From Rhopalosiphum padi (Eukaryota > Arthropoda > Insecta > Hemiptera > Aphididae): a DNA stretch of 64,000 nt. The position numbers were made by a program, and so were the translations under genes. Every line of letters starts with the position of its first letter. Position 1 is the first letter of the stretch. The stretch is taken from assembly GCF_020882245.1 (NCBI RefSeq), contig NC_083597.1, positions 69,480,152 to 69,544,151 on the forward strand, read 5' to 3'. Below, one piece after another: positions 25,180 to 39,041 of the stretch. The notes beneath the pieces are model-generated. The model searched no databases. It was not told where the DNA came from and worked only from the letters and a program-made list of their open reading frames with translations.

Positions 25180-28100
25180 ATATAGCAGCGTGCGTATTCT
25201 CTAGAAAAAAAAATCAGATCTTACTAAATACTCGGAATGATGCTGTTCTACAATAAATACTTTTGGTATTTTAAAGCGATTTAAAAATACGTACTTCGCT
25301 TGAAATAATATGAAAGAAAAAAGCCTATTTAAATAAATTTGTTCAAAACACTCATTAATAGTATACTATAATAGTACCTAAAATAGTAAAATCTAGAAAT
25401 AAATACAAATTGGTATGGTTAATATAAAATAAATACTGTTTAAAAAAAAATGTTATAAAAAATATTTTATATTACTTTTAGGTCATTACTAATTAATATT
25501 ATACATTATGAATATTATCAATTCAGGTTAGATAATAAGTATATATATTGTATCTTTTGTTAATATCTGTTTTGTAAAATACGTACTTAGTTAGTAAGTT
25601 TGTAAAATATATTAACGGTCTAAAAATCATTATAAAATATTATTAAAATATATATTATATTAATATTGTTTTCAGATTTTACGTTATTAAATTAAGATTA
25701 GACATTTTAAGCAATAAATTATAATTGGATGTATTCTGATCCTAAATAAACCAAGATAAGTATGGTTTTTTGTCCTTGAAAAAAAATATTTTAAAATAAT
25801 AATTTGATTTAAAAACATAAATATATAAAACATTTTTAAATTTTTTAAAATTATGCACAATTAAATAGATTTTACAGTTATATGAACCGTTATATTTTAC
25901 CTATTAAGTTAAGTTCTACAGAAATAAATATTATAGTACCTAACTAATACAATTAAAATTAATATTGAAATATATTAAAATGATTTTTGTATAAAAACAA
26001 AATATATTTTAGTTTCTTTAGTAAAAAAAGTTGTAAACTTTACTCTTTTACTCTTTAAATAAATAATGACATTTCTTATTCTGGTAAATGTTTGTTCAAC
26101 ATAAATGCTATTATAATATTATACTTTAAAGGTATTTTTTTTTATATTAACTGTTTGCAAATGGCACCAAAGACATATTCTGCTCATAAATATTTGGCCA
26201 TATAGAAGGACGTGCTGCCTACATAGATGTAATATAATATTATTCATTACTAATATAATAACGGTATATAGGTATACTATGTATATTATCCCAACTATCG
26301 ATCAAAGGATTTGGATTTGATTATATTTTTTTTATTTATTTCCATCATTTTGACCGTCGGGATGATCTTAATATATATATATATATAGCATTGCGTGTGA
26401 TACACATACGCATGCGATAACGGGTTAGCGCATTTCGTGGGACTGATAATTTAAATATAGGGACTAGGATCATAATAATTTTATAGATTTCAGTTCATCG
26501 TAATAAAAATAAAATAAAGTTTATGCATTATTTACTTTATTTCTGACTATGCTTTTTTAAGAAATAAAAAATAAGCAAAATTATTTGAACGTTAAATTAG
26601 AATATTAACTAAATAAAATAAAATTATTTTCTACAAATAAAACTTAATATATGCCTAGATGCCTGCCTAGATATAACTATATAAATTCATTTATTATTTT
26701 GGTTAGTATTTTTAGTACCTAGATTTATAATTTAATTTGTCGTCAATTGGTTTAAATCGTGTAAATATCAATTTATCATTAATTTCATAACAATTATGAT
26801 ATCAAAGTAAAAATTAATAAAATTAATGAATAAAAAAAACTTTTAAATACATTCAATGGATATATTAATTATAAACTGAAAAAAAACTCAAAATAGAGAT
26901 TCAATAGATCGTATTTTGTATAATAATATAAAAGTAACTTAACAAAGAAAATAAAAGTGCATTTAATAATGTAAAAAGTATTATAAATAATTGGTAATTT
27001 ATTAGGGCGTGAATATCAGTTCCAATAAAATATTATAAAAAAATAAAAAATAAAAAAAAACAATAAACCGATTTAATGCAGCACACAAAATTAATTAAAA
27101 TTTTATTTATTGGCAACAATAAAGGTACTGTTATTGACAAGAGACTGATAATAATTAGTTTATTTTTCAATTGTATGACATGTTTCGATAATAGAAACAG
27201 GCCGATATTTGCATTATATAAAGTTGGTTACACGCTTAGATTGTAGTATTATAATATAAAACAATTTGTCATTTTCAATAATATTTTAAAACTATACTGA
27301 TGACATTTTTTAGTTAATAATATTGTTTATTATAATATATTATATATTGTATTCTATACTCACTCATAAAATTTCTGATATAAATAAATAATATATGTAT
27401 AGATAATAGAAAGTGTAAAACAAAATATGTATTGTTATGTATTTAAAGACTTTTCAGTATGAGAATAGCATCTAGTGTTAGGAAAAAACTGTGTTTTATA
27501 GATGGCACAAAAATTATTTTGCATTCGAATACGTGGCCTAAATACATAATGTCTGTTGTTTTATGAATTCAGATATAAACCTGTAGTACGGAATTGTTTA
27601 GTACGATTCGTTTGCGAGTATCATACGACATAATAATGTATAACGATTGGTAAAAAACGTGTCTAAAGTTGGGGATGGTAGCATAATAATAAATCGTTCG
27701 TTTCGGTAGACGGAAAAAAAACAAACAGAATTGTCGTTTGGCGTAACGTCGAAGTATATGCGTTTTGTTTTTTTTATGAGTTTACGTAATATTATATAGG
27801 TACTACAAGAAATGTATATCTATACGACCGTATCTATACGGTATACGTACCTATACGACGGATGTCCCAGACATTTCCGTCGGCCCTTAGTGACTTTTTT
27901 TGTTTTTGAAAGTAAGACAAAAGATTTGGATTTCTGTAATAATTATCAAATGGAAAGAAGAGTGTCTTCACAATCCGAATTAAAATAATAAAATGACGCG
28001 GGCCTCGTGGTTTTTGTCGGGTCATCGAGTTCAACCAAGTTTTAACGAGACAAAAAAAACCATAGCGAACGAACGACGATTATACGGTCCAAAATTTAAA

Positions 28101-30829
28101 TTCATGACTGTCAAATTTTTCATTTTAAAGTCGGTAGGAGTGCCGGGTAGAATAGGAGCTGATGATGACAGGTCGTTGAGATAAGTCTATGGAAATTTAT
28201 TTATTCACTGCGAATATTTTGAATAACGTCACACGTGAAAAATAGTACGTGTACCTTGTACATCCAAAGTTGGTTGTCAAAACCGTCACACTTGATGAGT
28301 ATAATCTTCGAGAAAAAAAAATAAAAAAATAATAATCATATTAAGACAACATTGGTTATTAATTATTATGATTATTATATATTATATATATAGCGGCACA
28401 AATCGCAATTTCTAGCCAATTCCATGTTGAAATTCTCAAAAAAATTATTATTAACCTAATCCATATTAATTACATACATAAAAATATATTTACACAAGAA
28501 AAAAATTTGTATACAAGTATGTTTAATAGAGATTGGGTTTGGAGACAGTAAACTTGTAAACTTGAAACATAATATAAAAACACAGATAAATTTAAAAAAA
28601 ATAGCATGCAAATATGTGTATTATTATATATAGTAAATAGTTATCAAAATGTTCTGTTTCTATAAGGGGGTGCACTTTCTAATTAAATGCGTGATATAAT
28701 GTTATAGTAAATTATACAAAACAACGTCAATAATTAAAATAAATATTGAATTTTTAAGTATTGGAAACGTTCAAATATATATATATAAAACATTAAATTT
28801 ATTATTTTTAGATTTTAAAGACGCTTATTTAATTTTTTATTTAGTTTTGAAAAGAACATTTCGATATAATTACTCGTAATATTATGTAAAACAATAATTT
28901 AATTAGGTACACGTGACGTCTTTTTCTCAAATCACTGCAGCATACATATTAGATGATTATTTATTATTATTTTTGTACATACTCGAAAGAGTATTTTATT
29001 TATATTTTTATTAGTAAAATTCCCAATACACATATTAGTAAAAATAAATAGCTATACCATTTTATGTAACTGTCGGGTTGTCGAGACAAAAACTAGTATT
29101 CCACACAAGGTTGATGTATCTCTATTGTTTATGTACATTACTTATTGTTGTTGTTGTAAATAAGTCCCGTTTATATTTACAATAGTTTTTTTCTTCTTCT
29201 CTACTTGACCTTACAAAATTACACTATACAAAATATTTTTTTAACGTTGAAATCGTTTTGGGTCGTTATTGAAAAAAGACCAGGAAAAAACATCTGAAAA
29301 TCAATAGCTTATAACATTGACTTTTTTTAATGTTTTACAGAGACTCTAGTCGAATAATAACAATAATACTAACAATAGTAGTAATAATAATGAAATAAAA
29401 AATTAACAAAAAAAAAACTAAAATATATTTAATAATATTTTTTTTTTACATCCTTCTAAAATTGGAACGTGTTTGTCTAACCTGTCAAAACTGTTAAAAT
29501 GAAAATAAAATTAATACTCAGAAAATCACGCAAAAATATAATATAAAGTAATTAAATATAATATAATATAATATATAATTATAGTAAATACAGCTTAAAA
29601 TGCGATAAATTATCCTTAGATGATCTCTTATTTATAATATTTTATTAGATAATGTAAATTTAGTCAACAAAAATAAAAATTAGTACCTAGATATAATATA
29701 TACATATATATAATTTTCATAAAGAGGAAAAAAAGATGAGTAACGATAACTTATATACGAGAATCACAAAAATATTGGAAAATAAAATGCATACATAATT
29801 AATCGAATCGTCCCTCAGTCTAAAACAGATGATTTTCTCATCCTCTTCCTAAATTTTATGGTCATTTTTCCTGTGCATGCAAATGTAATGAAAAATATTT
29901 GGTTTAAATTTGTTTATGGGCTCTCTTTTGTCTGCTCTCTTTCACCCTCTCTCTATCTCTTTCAACTTGGACTTGCAGGTACTCACGAATTCACGATAAG
30001 AATGATATTATTATATTATGGCCAGTTTAAAATATTAAATTAAGTCATTTATAGTGTTACGAAGTAAATTTAATTAATAATATAAAATAACTTGTTTATT
30101 TTTAAAGAAAATTAAAAACAAAAAACCATTATATTATATTATATTATTACGAATTACGATATATTATACTACGGTTGTCTAAAAATTATTCTTACATCTA
30201 AAAATAAAATATCGATTTATCCTAAAAACCTGAACAAAGCAAAAACACTAAATTATACTGCAAACAGCTATTCGTCATACACTTACCTATATACTTCACG
30301 TTCACTTCTGTGAAGTAATCGATATTTTCACTAACCGGACCCTCTAAAGCTACGACTCGTAGACGATGTTATTTAAGTTATTTTCCTACTACTTTATCTT
30401 ACCTATAAATAACAATATATTATCTATTATATTATATTGTACCTGTAACTATATTATATAATTTATAAACTAGTACGTTGAGATAATTATTTTAGTTAAG
30501 TTTATTATACACGCACTAAATAAATCGAATATATTCATATTTATAATAGGCAGTTAAATAATTTTAATAATTAATTAAACTTTAAAAAGTGCATGCAATT
30601 TATATCTGTTTGAATGTGTATATAAACATAGATTTTTATTGAAGGTCACGATTATTTCTCGATAAAATGGAAATCGATATTTATCCAACATACTGTTATC
30701 ATTTTTCAAGCTATAAATTCAAAATAAAAATACTTAAGCCCGCTTTTACTTTTCAAGCTTAGAAATCATATTGTGACATACACGAATATGAGCGAGGATT
30801 ATCGTATGTGGTTTTCAATGAATTAAATT
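25180..30829. other. AT-rich intergenic or intronic stretch, nothing recognised
   Basis: Long AT-rich DNA with many TAATA strings and short microsatellites (for example AT runs near 26372-26388 and 28775). The 60-66 aa frames at 27834-28184 overlap on both strands without motifs, in a patch (27600-28200) that is slightly less AT-rich. Confidence 0.5.
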
Positions 30830-30830
30830 T

Positions 30831-31546
30831 GATTGTTTTTTTTTTATTATTATTATCAGTACAGCTTCAATAACTTGAATTATTAGCTTAATAATGAAAT
30901 ATCAATCCTACACATTATGGCTAAATACAATTTTTTTCTAATTACAGTTGTACAATGTTGCACAATGTTTGAGAAATTATATATTATTTTTGATGTTGAA
31001 AGAGGTTATCAGGTATTCCTAGGATTTTTCTAGTATTCATTTTTTATCAACAGTACATAAAAAGATATTTTAATGTAAGAGGTTCTCAATAGGTTTGGAA
31101 TATTGTTGATTCTTCTCATCGTATAAGATAACCATTGGACATCTCTGAGTTACCTATATACATAGTATGTTTGTAATTACCTCATCCGTGTAATTGAACG
31201 ATTGTGGTGCAGGCCAGTATTTGGTAGTATTTTTGATTTATCTGAGTTTGTTATTTAGCGTACCTTTCCATTCAGATTCCCATAAATTGATACAATATAG
31301 ATATTAAAATTCTTATGAATATCAATAAGTGATAAAAGGTGCGTATTTCTATGTTCTGCCATAGGATTATATTTTACTGTTTTTTTGAGCTAGGTACTTT
31401 GTCAGTTTTCTCATCGCCATCAATTCCAGAATAGTTTGGTGTCTGCTTAAACCGTATGTAACTTATTTTATTTGTCATAGGGTGCTCAAATTCAAGTTAT
31501 TATTAAGATTTTTAACAGCGCTATGCTAATCTGTACAAATGTCAAT
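30831..31546 (-). pseudogene. Decayed non-LTR retrotransposon 3' end (RNase H plus C-terminal region)
   Basis: On the minus strand ICTD, a stop and HSAVKNLNNNL (about 31480-31540) match the RNase H motif around a catalytic Asp. GIDGDEKTDKVPSSK (about 31385-31430) matches the later GNE-AD-like motif. LWESEWKGTLNNKL (about 31240-31285) and WPAPQSF, DEVITN, QRCPM match the W-x-x-x-W...NNKL...TRLRIGHT-type C-terminal region of Jockey-like elements. Stops and frameshifts are frequent. The 3' end is an A-rich tail (AATAATAATAAAAAAAAAAC on the minus strand, about 30832-30852). It is a dead, 5'-truncated copy. Confidence 0.75.
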
Positions 31547-31594
31547 AGTAGAATCAGACAATGAAATGTCTAGCAGCCAAATGACAACGAGTGA

Positions 31595-31970
31595 ATCCAC
31601 TATCTAGTCACCCTGCGACGACCAACAAGGCCGACTGTAGCCACTCGGAGAACGCCAACCTCTGGAACGCCGATCATCCATTACGGGCTCAACCAAGACC
31701 ACGTGACCAACGTTGTCGTACTTGTCGTAGACGTTCTTGACGACGTGTTGCCGGCGGCCTATACTCCTCAACCAGCGGCGAACCCATTGCGCCCACCGCT
31801 CAGAATAAATTGACTATCAGAATTATCCACTATCTAGACTCCCGACGAACGCCGTCACAACAACAGTTCCTAGTCGTGTTGCATACCACTGCGGCGTCAC
31901 GTCCGGCGAATCAGCAAATACCGACAGCAGCCTAGAGAAGTCGATCTACGATTGCGACTGAATACAAAAC
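31595..31970 (-). pseudogene. GC-rich patch, possible LTR-retroelement integrase tail relic
   Basis: This 375-bp patch is roughly half GC in a strongly AT-rich setting. On the minus strand ERWAQWVRRWLRSIGRRQ (about 31745-31802) and then DNVGHVVLVEPVMDDRRSRG resemble the RW..W.REYL...RR.KW...GD.VLI.D...PR..W pattern of BEL/Pao integrase C-terminal (DUF5641-like) regions. Stops break the frame on both sides. A 13-bp direct repeat ATCCACTATCTAG occurs at 31595-31607 and 31825-31837. It could also be an old exon or unknown repeat; the family call is tentative. Confidence 0.35.
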
Positions 31971-34900
31971 AATTTCTTTTCAGAACCATTAGCAAAGTGT
32001 TCTAAATTTGTTATCGAAAATCAACCATAGCATTTTTATATTGTTCACAAAAATAAAAAGTGTGTTTCCTAAAAATAATTTAGATTTTAAATTCTTTTTT
32101 TTTAAATTTGGTTTTTTGGGTGAGAAAATAAATCCTGAGTGGAAATACCACTTAGACAAGTTATTTAAGCAATTTTGAATAAGACGTGTTATTTATTTTT
32201 AATGTTTTCTTTTCGATATGAATATGAATATCAGAAAACATAATAGATTTAATATGATAGGAAATTTTATCAGATTGATTTTTAATTGGATCATGAAAAA
32301 ACAAAATGCTTAGGGGGATCGTTTTATGACTTTGTTTTTGTTGTTTCGTACAAACGCAATGAAAAAAGTAACGTAGTCTAGAAATACAATATTATAATTT
32401 TTAGTATTTTATAAAATTTTGAAAATCTAAGTATTTATACCTGTTATTATTATATCTATACATGTTATATTTTGTCCAAAAACAATATTATTCCGACGAA
32501 CAACGTACACAACTAAAAATATAAAATAACATTTGAACGAGCGGTGTGAGTAATTTTCAAAAAGCCCTAAGAAAATCTTTTCAAGTGAATTTTGACATTA
32601 TCGTCTAAGTTTTGTGCTTTTTTTATCTCCGTACCAGCCAAACTATATTATAATATAAACATATATATATATGATCCGGTGACGCCTTAACGACGTTTCA
32701 CGGGTTCAAAACTCAGATTCTTTGGCCCTCTCAACACATTGAGCGCATGTACAATATTATTCTAGAGATAACGTTATTATAATAACAATGTATAGGTAGG
32801 TACCCGTAACACTCAAGCCATTTGACTGAACTTTTCGAACGCGACGATGTGCCGTGGAAAATAACCCACGTTAACTGTATTATACATCATTATAATATAT
32901 TGTACATGTATATTTTTATTTTTATTACTATTGCTCATTGTGTACTGTGTAGATAGTATTATAGCTGTTATGGCAGCGTGAGGGCGACACCGAGCCGAGC
33001 AGAAAATAGTTAAGTACAGTTCTCCCTCAATATTTATGTAGCAATATTATATAACGTCGCGTTATCTTAGCGATGCCGTCCCATCCGAAGGGAGTTTTTT
33101 TTTCCGAGAATTATTGTGTTATATTTGAAGATATCCTCATCGATACGCGACATTTTATGATATTACTTACGTAATAATAAGTACCTATATAATAAACAAT
33201 GACTTCATTTGGCGATTTCGGCATAGTGTCCAATAATTATTATAATTTATAATATTGTACTTACCGGCTACCAACACGTTATTATGGCGAGTGGTAGAAG
33301 CGATTTCCCTCTACCCAAGTACCAGTAGTAGGTATAAATAATTTATTAGTGCCAACCAAAATCAGCAATGTGACTATTATTAAAGTCAACATTAACATAT
33401 TATTTTGTATCTGTGATAAAGTATGAGATGCAGATTACGTAAAATTTTTATCTCGCATTTATATATAATGATATACGATCTATACTCTGTAGTCATATTA
33501 TGTGGTTTTAATTAATAGATTGGAAAAATCATCCTATTTATTCCTGTTTGGCCGTTTTATTAAAAAAAATTAAAATTTAACTACTAAAAGCAATAATGAG
33601 GTGAATTATAATGCTATTTATCAGATTTGTCGTGAATAAAACAATATAACAACTACCTACAGCGTTCCTTTAGCCATCGAGTCCATCGCATATTCTAGTA
33701 AGTACCTACCTACGGCTACGATTTGAAGTGCTTGTGCATGTTTTTCCAGTAGTTTCCGTTTTTCCAATGGTAACCCTATATAACATTTCTAAAAAATGCA
33801 TGTTAGGTCCATATTACATCCACTAGTTTTATAAGTAGTGTAACTCGTGTACTTGAATTTTTTTCTATAACATTATATACTATAATAATGAGTACGTAAA
33901 TAATATTATGTCGAATATCAAATCAATAATAATTATACGTAATCGGTAAAACGCTTATAAGTTATAATATACAATATTGTTATCATAACGTCAAGTGTTT
34001 TTTATACTAATAATCAGTGCTCGAAAACAAAAAAATGTCTAGTGTTGAAAAACTTGAATCATCTTGATAAAATATAATTAACTCGACGGTTTGTTATGTA
34101 ATTATAAGTTATAATATAATGTATTAGGTAAAGTCTAACACAAAGTGATTATATTTTTATTATATCATTTTCGAAATAACAGTTGTATGTCGTACCCATA
34201 TTTTTTTTTGAAATCATATTTCAATAGCATATACACGGACATAATAAATTATTACGATATCCGGTATGTATGTATTGGTAGGTATGCAAACAAAGGTTCT
34301 ACGCGTATCTATATAATATTATATTCGTGTACGTTTTTTTCCCCATTTTAAACTCGTCCTGTTTTTTTATTTGCTGAACATTATTATTATATCAATATGA
34401 ACGTACATGTTTACATGTTGTATAATACATGCATATCCGTCGTACATGCGCACAGACGTTACCTACACATAAATGTAACTATAGGTGTATAAAACATACG
34501 GTTTGCCATATTTTTTCCTTTTTAAGGAATAATTTCAAATGCATATACAAAAGAAATAATTAAAGTGCAATTAAAATTAAACATAATGGAACATAGGACT
34601 TTTCGGTTTCCTGTAAGATAGTGTACAGTAAATCATATTATTATTTCTCAATTACAAAATTGAAACCTACTTTGAGCGTATATATATTATACACCACGTA
34701 CTTATAGGTATATTATATTAATGTTTGTAGAATGCAATACCATCGCATATAGACGCCTAAAGATATTATTGTTTAAAGAAATAATTCAACGCAATTGTTC
34801 CCAACGATTATAATTAGCTTTATTAATTGTATACAAGAAACGTGGCATACGTTTTTTTTTATATAATAAGGATGTGCATCAACTTTGTAGGGGTAAAAAA

Positions 34901-35941
34901 ATAATAATAATATACATAAAGTTAAGCAAGATTTTGAGAGATGAAACGCAAAAGGATTACGAGGAAAAAGGAAAACTCAGCTAATCGAGCACCGTTAAGT
35001 ATAATTGGAGCATTTCATAGAAAAGAGTCATACTTATTATAACGAATTCGAATTGAAAAAAGTCTCGAGTCCATTCCAACGTTTCCGTAAAAACGATCAT
35101 GCCATTTCATTAAACCTAAATAAAAGATTTTAAAGGTTTTTTTTTTTTTTGGTTATTTGGATATCAGATGAAGTACCCAGGTTTTTAACGTTTTTGTCGT
35201 TACCATTAAAAATAATAGAAAACCGTTTTAAATTAAAGGGTCTTACATAAAAAAGCTATCCCAAAAGAACATATATAAAAAATAAAGCTTTAGGACATTT
35301 ATTGCCCCATTCCAAGCAAAATCACCAATAGCTTTAAACTTGTCTGTAAATAGATTTTACTGTTTTATTTTTCAATTAAATATAAATGAATAGCATCTTT
35401 CAAAAAAATAACATGATCAATTTTGAAAATATTGGTACTATATTATAGTAACGTCTATTTATATAATATAAAAATACTATTTATTTTCGAATAATTATAA
35501 ATACCGAATTGTTCATAAAGACGAATCTATGGTGGGCATATATTTAACGTGGATTACTTTATATACCTACTTTATTGCATCTTTTATTTAAAAGAAGTTG
35601 ATATTTTGATTTTGAAATACACGGTAACGATGTTCTAAGTCATGTTGACACTATTATTGCAACTACGGCAGACCGTCAATCGTCTGGTCCCGATAAATAG
35701 TAAATTTATAAAGCACATTAATCATATTACAATATTCACATACTTTTAGGTATTGGTACCTTTTGGGTACTTTTAGGTTTGAATATGGTGTACACAGTGA
35801 AGTATTCCATTTGTATATCAACTAATATTAAACAATAATAAAAATACAGGCGCTCAAATAACAATTCTTACATACTAATAATTCGTCAAAATTGAAAATT
35901 ACATAGTAAAATATGGTGTTTGACCCACTAAACACGTGGAG
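31971..35941. other. AT-rich stretch with a GC-moderate patch
   Basis: No credible gene. 32640-33080 is somewhat less AT-rich (ACGACGTTTCACGGG; GGCGACACCGAGCCGAGC) and may be regulatory, without a clear frame. Confidence 0.4.
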
Positions 35942-35949
35942 GACTTAAT

Positions 35950-36265
35950 CAGTGGTGTACGCAAGATTTTACAATGAAGCCTCCCCCCCTGGCTTGAAAA
36001 TAAATAATTACTAAATTGTCACAGACTTAGTGGCTTTAAAAATAAAATAATTTGTTTTTGTATGTCTTACTAAAATTAAGCATAAATTAAACAAAAATAT
36101 ATACGAAAAAAAATAAAAAATAAATTTGTATAAGGCTAAAGATACGAGTAAAACTATCGGAATGTTGGCTAGCTTAACGTTTGTTGGATTGTTAGTGACA
36201 TAAGTTCAGTCGTAATCATAGATTATAGATACCTATCTATGGACTATGATCGTAATCATAGACTA

Positions 36266-36302
<37 letters not shown>

Positions 36303-36462
36303 TAATATAATATATTAGTTCGTGATTGTAATAGATGGGTAAATACACGCTTTGAGATACTATATTAAACGGTGGGTAGATTTAAAAACAAAACTAATAA
36401 TACGGGCAATAGAGAGAGGTTTCAGTATAAGTTCTCACCCCTTCCCACCGCATACGCCACTT
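35950..36462. mobile_element. Diverged hAT-type non-autonomous element, 513 bp
   Basis: The left end CAGTGGTGTACGC and right end GCATACGCCACTT (reverse complement AAGTGGCGTATGC) are imperfect inverted repeats close to the ends of the intact MITE at 4496. Flanks GACTTAAT (35942-35949) and GACTTATT (36463-36470) give a 7-of-8 target duplication. The interior is non-coding, with a direct repeat CGTAATCATAGA and a long AT microsatellite. Confidence 0.7.
36268..36300. repeat. (AT)n microsatellite
   Basis: Thirty-three bases of pure alternating AT inside the hAT-like element. Confidence 0.95.
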
Positions 36463-37731
36463 GACTTATTCATATGACCTGAATGACGACGGCAAACAGC
36501 TACCACACAGTATTTTGCTGGGATGGTGACAGCGGACAAGCTTTGTAATTCTCGTGGATTGTAGGCAGTACTTCCCAAAACAATACGTGTTCTCGAACGT
36601 AATTAATCCGATAAATTTAAATTAATTTGATAAATTATTTAAATATTGGCATATTTTTTAATCGATTAGACAATATTGGAGGTGATTGTATTAATCGAAA
36701 ATCGGTGTACTTAAATCGTGATACTTATAATATATAGTGTTCAATATTCAAATATATTATGTTCAATGTATTCAAATATCGACAAAAACAGTGAACGTCG
36801 AGGTGTTTCGAAAACTACGTTTTAAAATTTTATATATTTTGTACCTTTTTAGGTGTCACCTGTATAAATTATCATATTATTCTAGTGATTTCGAATTCAC
36901 GGTATATAAATAAGGTAGCGAAAATGACGAATAAGAAACGCCGCCGCAGTGGCCGGAATAGTATTTTTCGTATAGGTACGCCGCAGAGAAATCAATACTT
37001 CGTTTGAGTATATATAAATATATGACGCGTATTAAGTATAATATATTTATTTTATCCATTGTTTTAATGGCGGATAAATATTTACACAATACAAAAACCG
37101 TCAGTATTATAATTTTTATATTTTAAATGATCGGGTTATAAATACTATAGACAGTTACATAATAATATGATTTTAAGATTTTATAAATATATCATATAGT
37201 TAATAAGTACGAACCTACTTATTAAATGAACAGTTGTTTCGAAAGATCAGTGTACGACGAACATAAATTAATCCAAGAATATGTCGAGTTAAAATCAACG
37301 ACGAATATAAATATCGTTGCCAGTTAAAACAACGCAACTTTTTACAAACAGGTTTTTCAAATTCCTATGAAAATGTCGCAATCACAACAATGGACTAAGT
37401 ATAACGACCGATAATAATAATAATCAAATTGCTCATTCGAACGATGGGCATAACGCTTATTTTATAAGTTTAAAACGAGGCGCAATATACGTAGTCATAT
37501 GAATGAAAGAAGCAGATGGAACGTTTACGATCAAAACAACACACGATATTGTCGCTTTTATACTCGTGTTTTTGTATACGGTCGTTGCTACCGGAAGTCG
37601 TAATCTTGCAAAGTCATATATACGCGCACGCGATGTTTCCGGTAATGTGGAAAATAAATGCTTAAACCAATCGTGAAAAATATAATATCATATTATGTAT
37701 GTATTAACATTTAACACGCACTGGCTCATTG

Positions 37732-37763
37732 ATGGTCTGCAAACCGGAAGTCATTCTAAGACG
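37732..37763 (+). CDS. Very tentative short first coding exon
   Basis: ATG at 37732 opens MVCKPEVILR and runs into a consensus donor, ACG|GTGAGT (intron from 37764). It lies at the end of a CpG-moderate block (37240-37760) that could be a 5' UTR or promoter. Eleven codons are too few to judge, and no partner exon was found. Confidence 0.12.
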
Positions 37764-37879
37764 GTGAGTAGTTAATAATATATTTCCGTCTGATAACAAA
37801 TACGGTTTACTAAACACAGATTGCAAATTCACTGACAAACAATTTAAATCTATATCATCTCTCGGGTGCACTCAAAGAA

Positions 37880-38280
37880 ATAAAATCCCATAGTCTAACT
37901 TCACGATTTTTAAAAAGATTTTATGACTAAACCATTGAGAAACACTCTCACTTCATTTTGCAACTTGACATAGAACTATTTTCCACCTCAACACTGGTAT
38001 TATACAATCTTAATCTCCTTAGGAAATGCATATTATATGGTTCTTCCGTCTCCGTTTTAGCCACACATTACATTTGTTTCATTTCCTTACATTTTTGTTG
38101 AATGCTTACCCTTAACTCTACACACTCAACTATGACAACCTTGCAAACTTTAACATTTTCTATCACCTCTCTTCAACTGCCAAAATTGACAGCGTAACTT
38201 GATAAGTGTACTTTTATAAGTACCCCTACCAACATCCCCTTCAGTATAAAATACATTATTTTACACCCAAAAAAAAAATA
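37880..38280. other. Strand-asymmetric, G-poor segment ending in poly(A)
   Basis: For about 400 bp the plus strand is rich in C, T and A and very poor in G, ending in an A10 run at about 38270-38279. No frame or terminal repeat is recognisable. It could be a reverse-transcribed insertion or an old repeat. Confidence 0.35.
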
Positions 38281-38585
38281 TTTTATTCCTTATTTTATTA
38301 TTCTTCAACCAAATAATATTTCTATTTTTACTTTCCAAACTACAGTAATCATTTGATTATCGAGGCTTATTATCACACGTATGTTTAAACATGTAAATAT
38401 AAAACGTGAGTAGCTTAAAAAAATAATAAAATATAATATGTATTTTCTTTAAATCTCTATACAATTAAAGTATTATATTCAAATTGCAAATCTTTATAAC
38501 CATTAAAATTTTAAATTGTATACATTTTTAACTATCTACTAAGTTATTTTCAAATATTCATGATTTTAACAAATTCTATATTTAC

Positions 38586-39041
38586 GAGGACTTAGAACCT
38601 GCAATCTGCATGTGTTGTCTCCGTCTTACAGACGTACGACTTAGCAAATTTTCGTTCACCAGTTTCAATATTGTGCTATTAGTTTTTATATTATTAGAGT
38701 GAACTGATCTACTTATATTATAAAATTCAAATGTAAGATTATTATCCAGGGCCCCACGTAGGCTTTTATTGATATTATTATTTTTAAGTAAGTTATGATC
38801 ATTTTTAAATGTACAGTCTTAAAAAGATTATAACTTCCTTAAAAATAATAATATCAATAAAAAGCTACGTGGGACCCTGGATAATAATCTTACCTTTGAA
38901 TTTTATAATAGGTCAGTTCACTCTAATATCAAAACTAATAGCACAATATTGAAACTGGTGAACGAAAATTTGCTATGTCGCACGTGTGTAAGACGGAAAC
39001 AAGTGAGTCAACACATGCGGATATTACGTGTCTACGTCCTC
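38586..39041. repeat. Long inverted repeat, about 456-bp hairpin element
   Basis: The left arm (38586-38820) and right arm (38821-39041) are near-identical inverted copies. Exact shared blocks include AGCAAATTTTCGTTCACCAG (38642-38661) against CTGGTGAACGAAAATTTGCT (38956-38975), and TAAGATTATTATCCAGGG (38734-38751) against CCCTGGATAATAATCTTA (38875-38892). The arms almost abut, with a loop of about 15 nt at 38809-38825. The right arm carries a small insertion near 39000. No coding content. A diverged relative lies at 57565-57775, so it is a dispersed family. Confidence 0.88.

Noticed and set aside
36268..36300. AT run as a CRISPR or tandem array
   Set aside because: Plain dinucleotide microsatellite. 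No spacer-repeat structure exists anywhere in the window.
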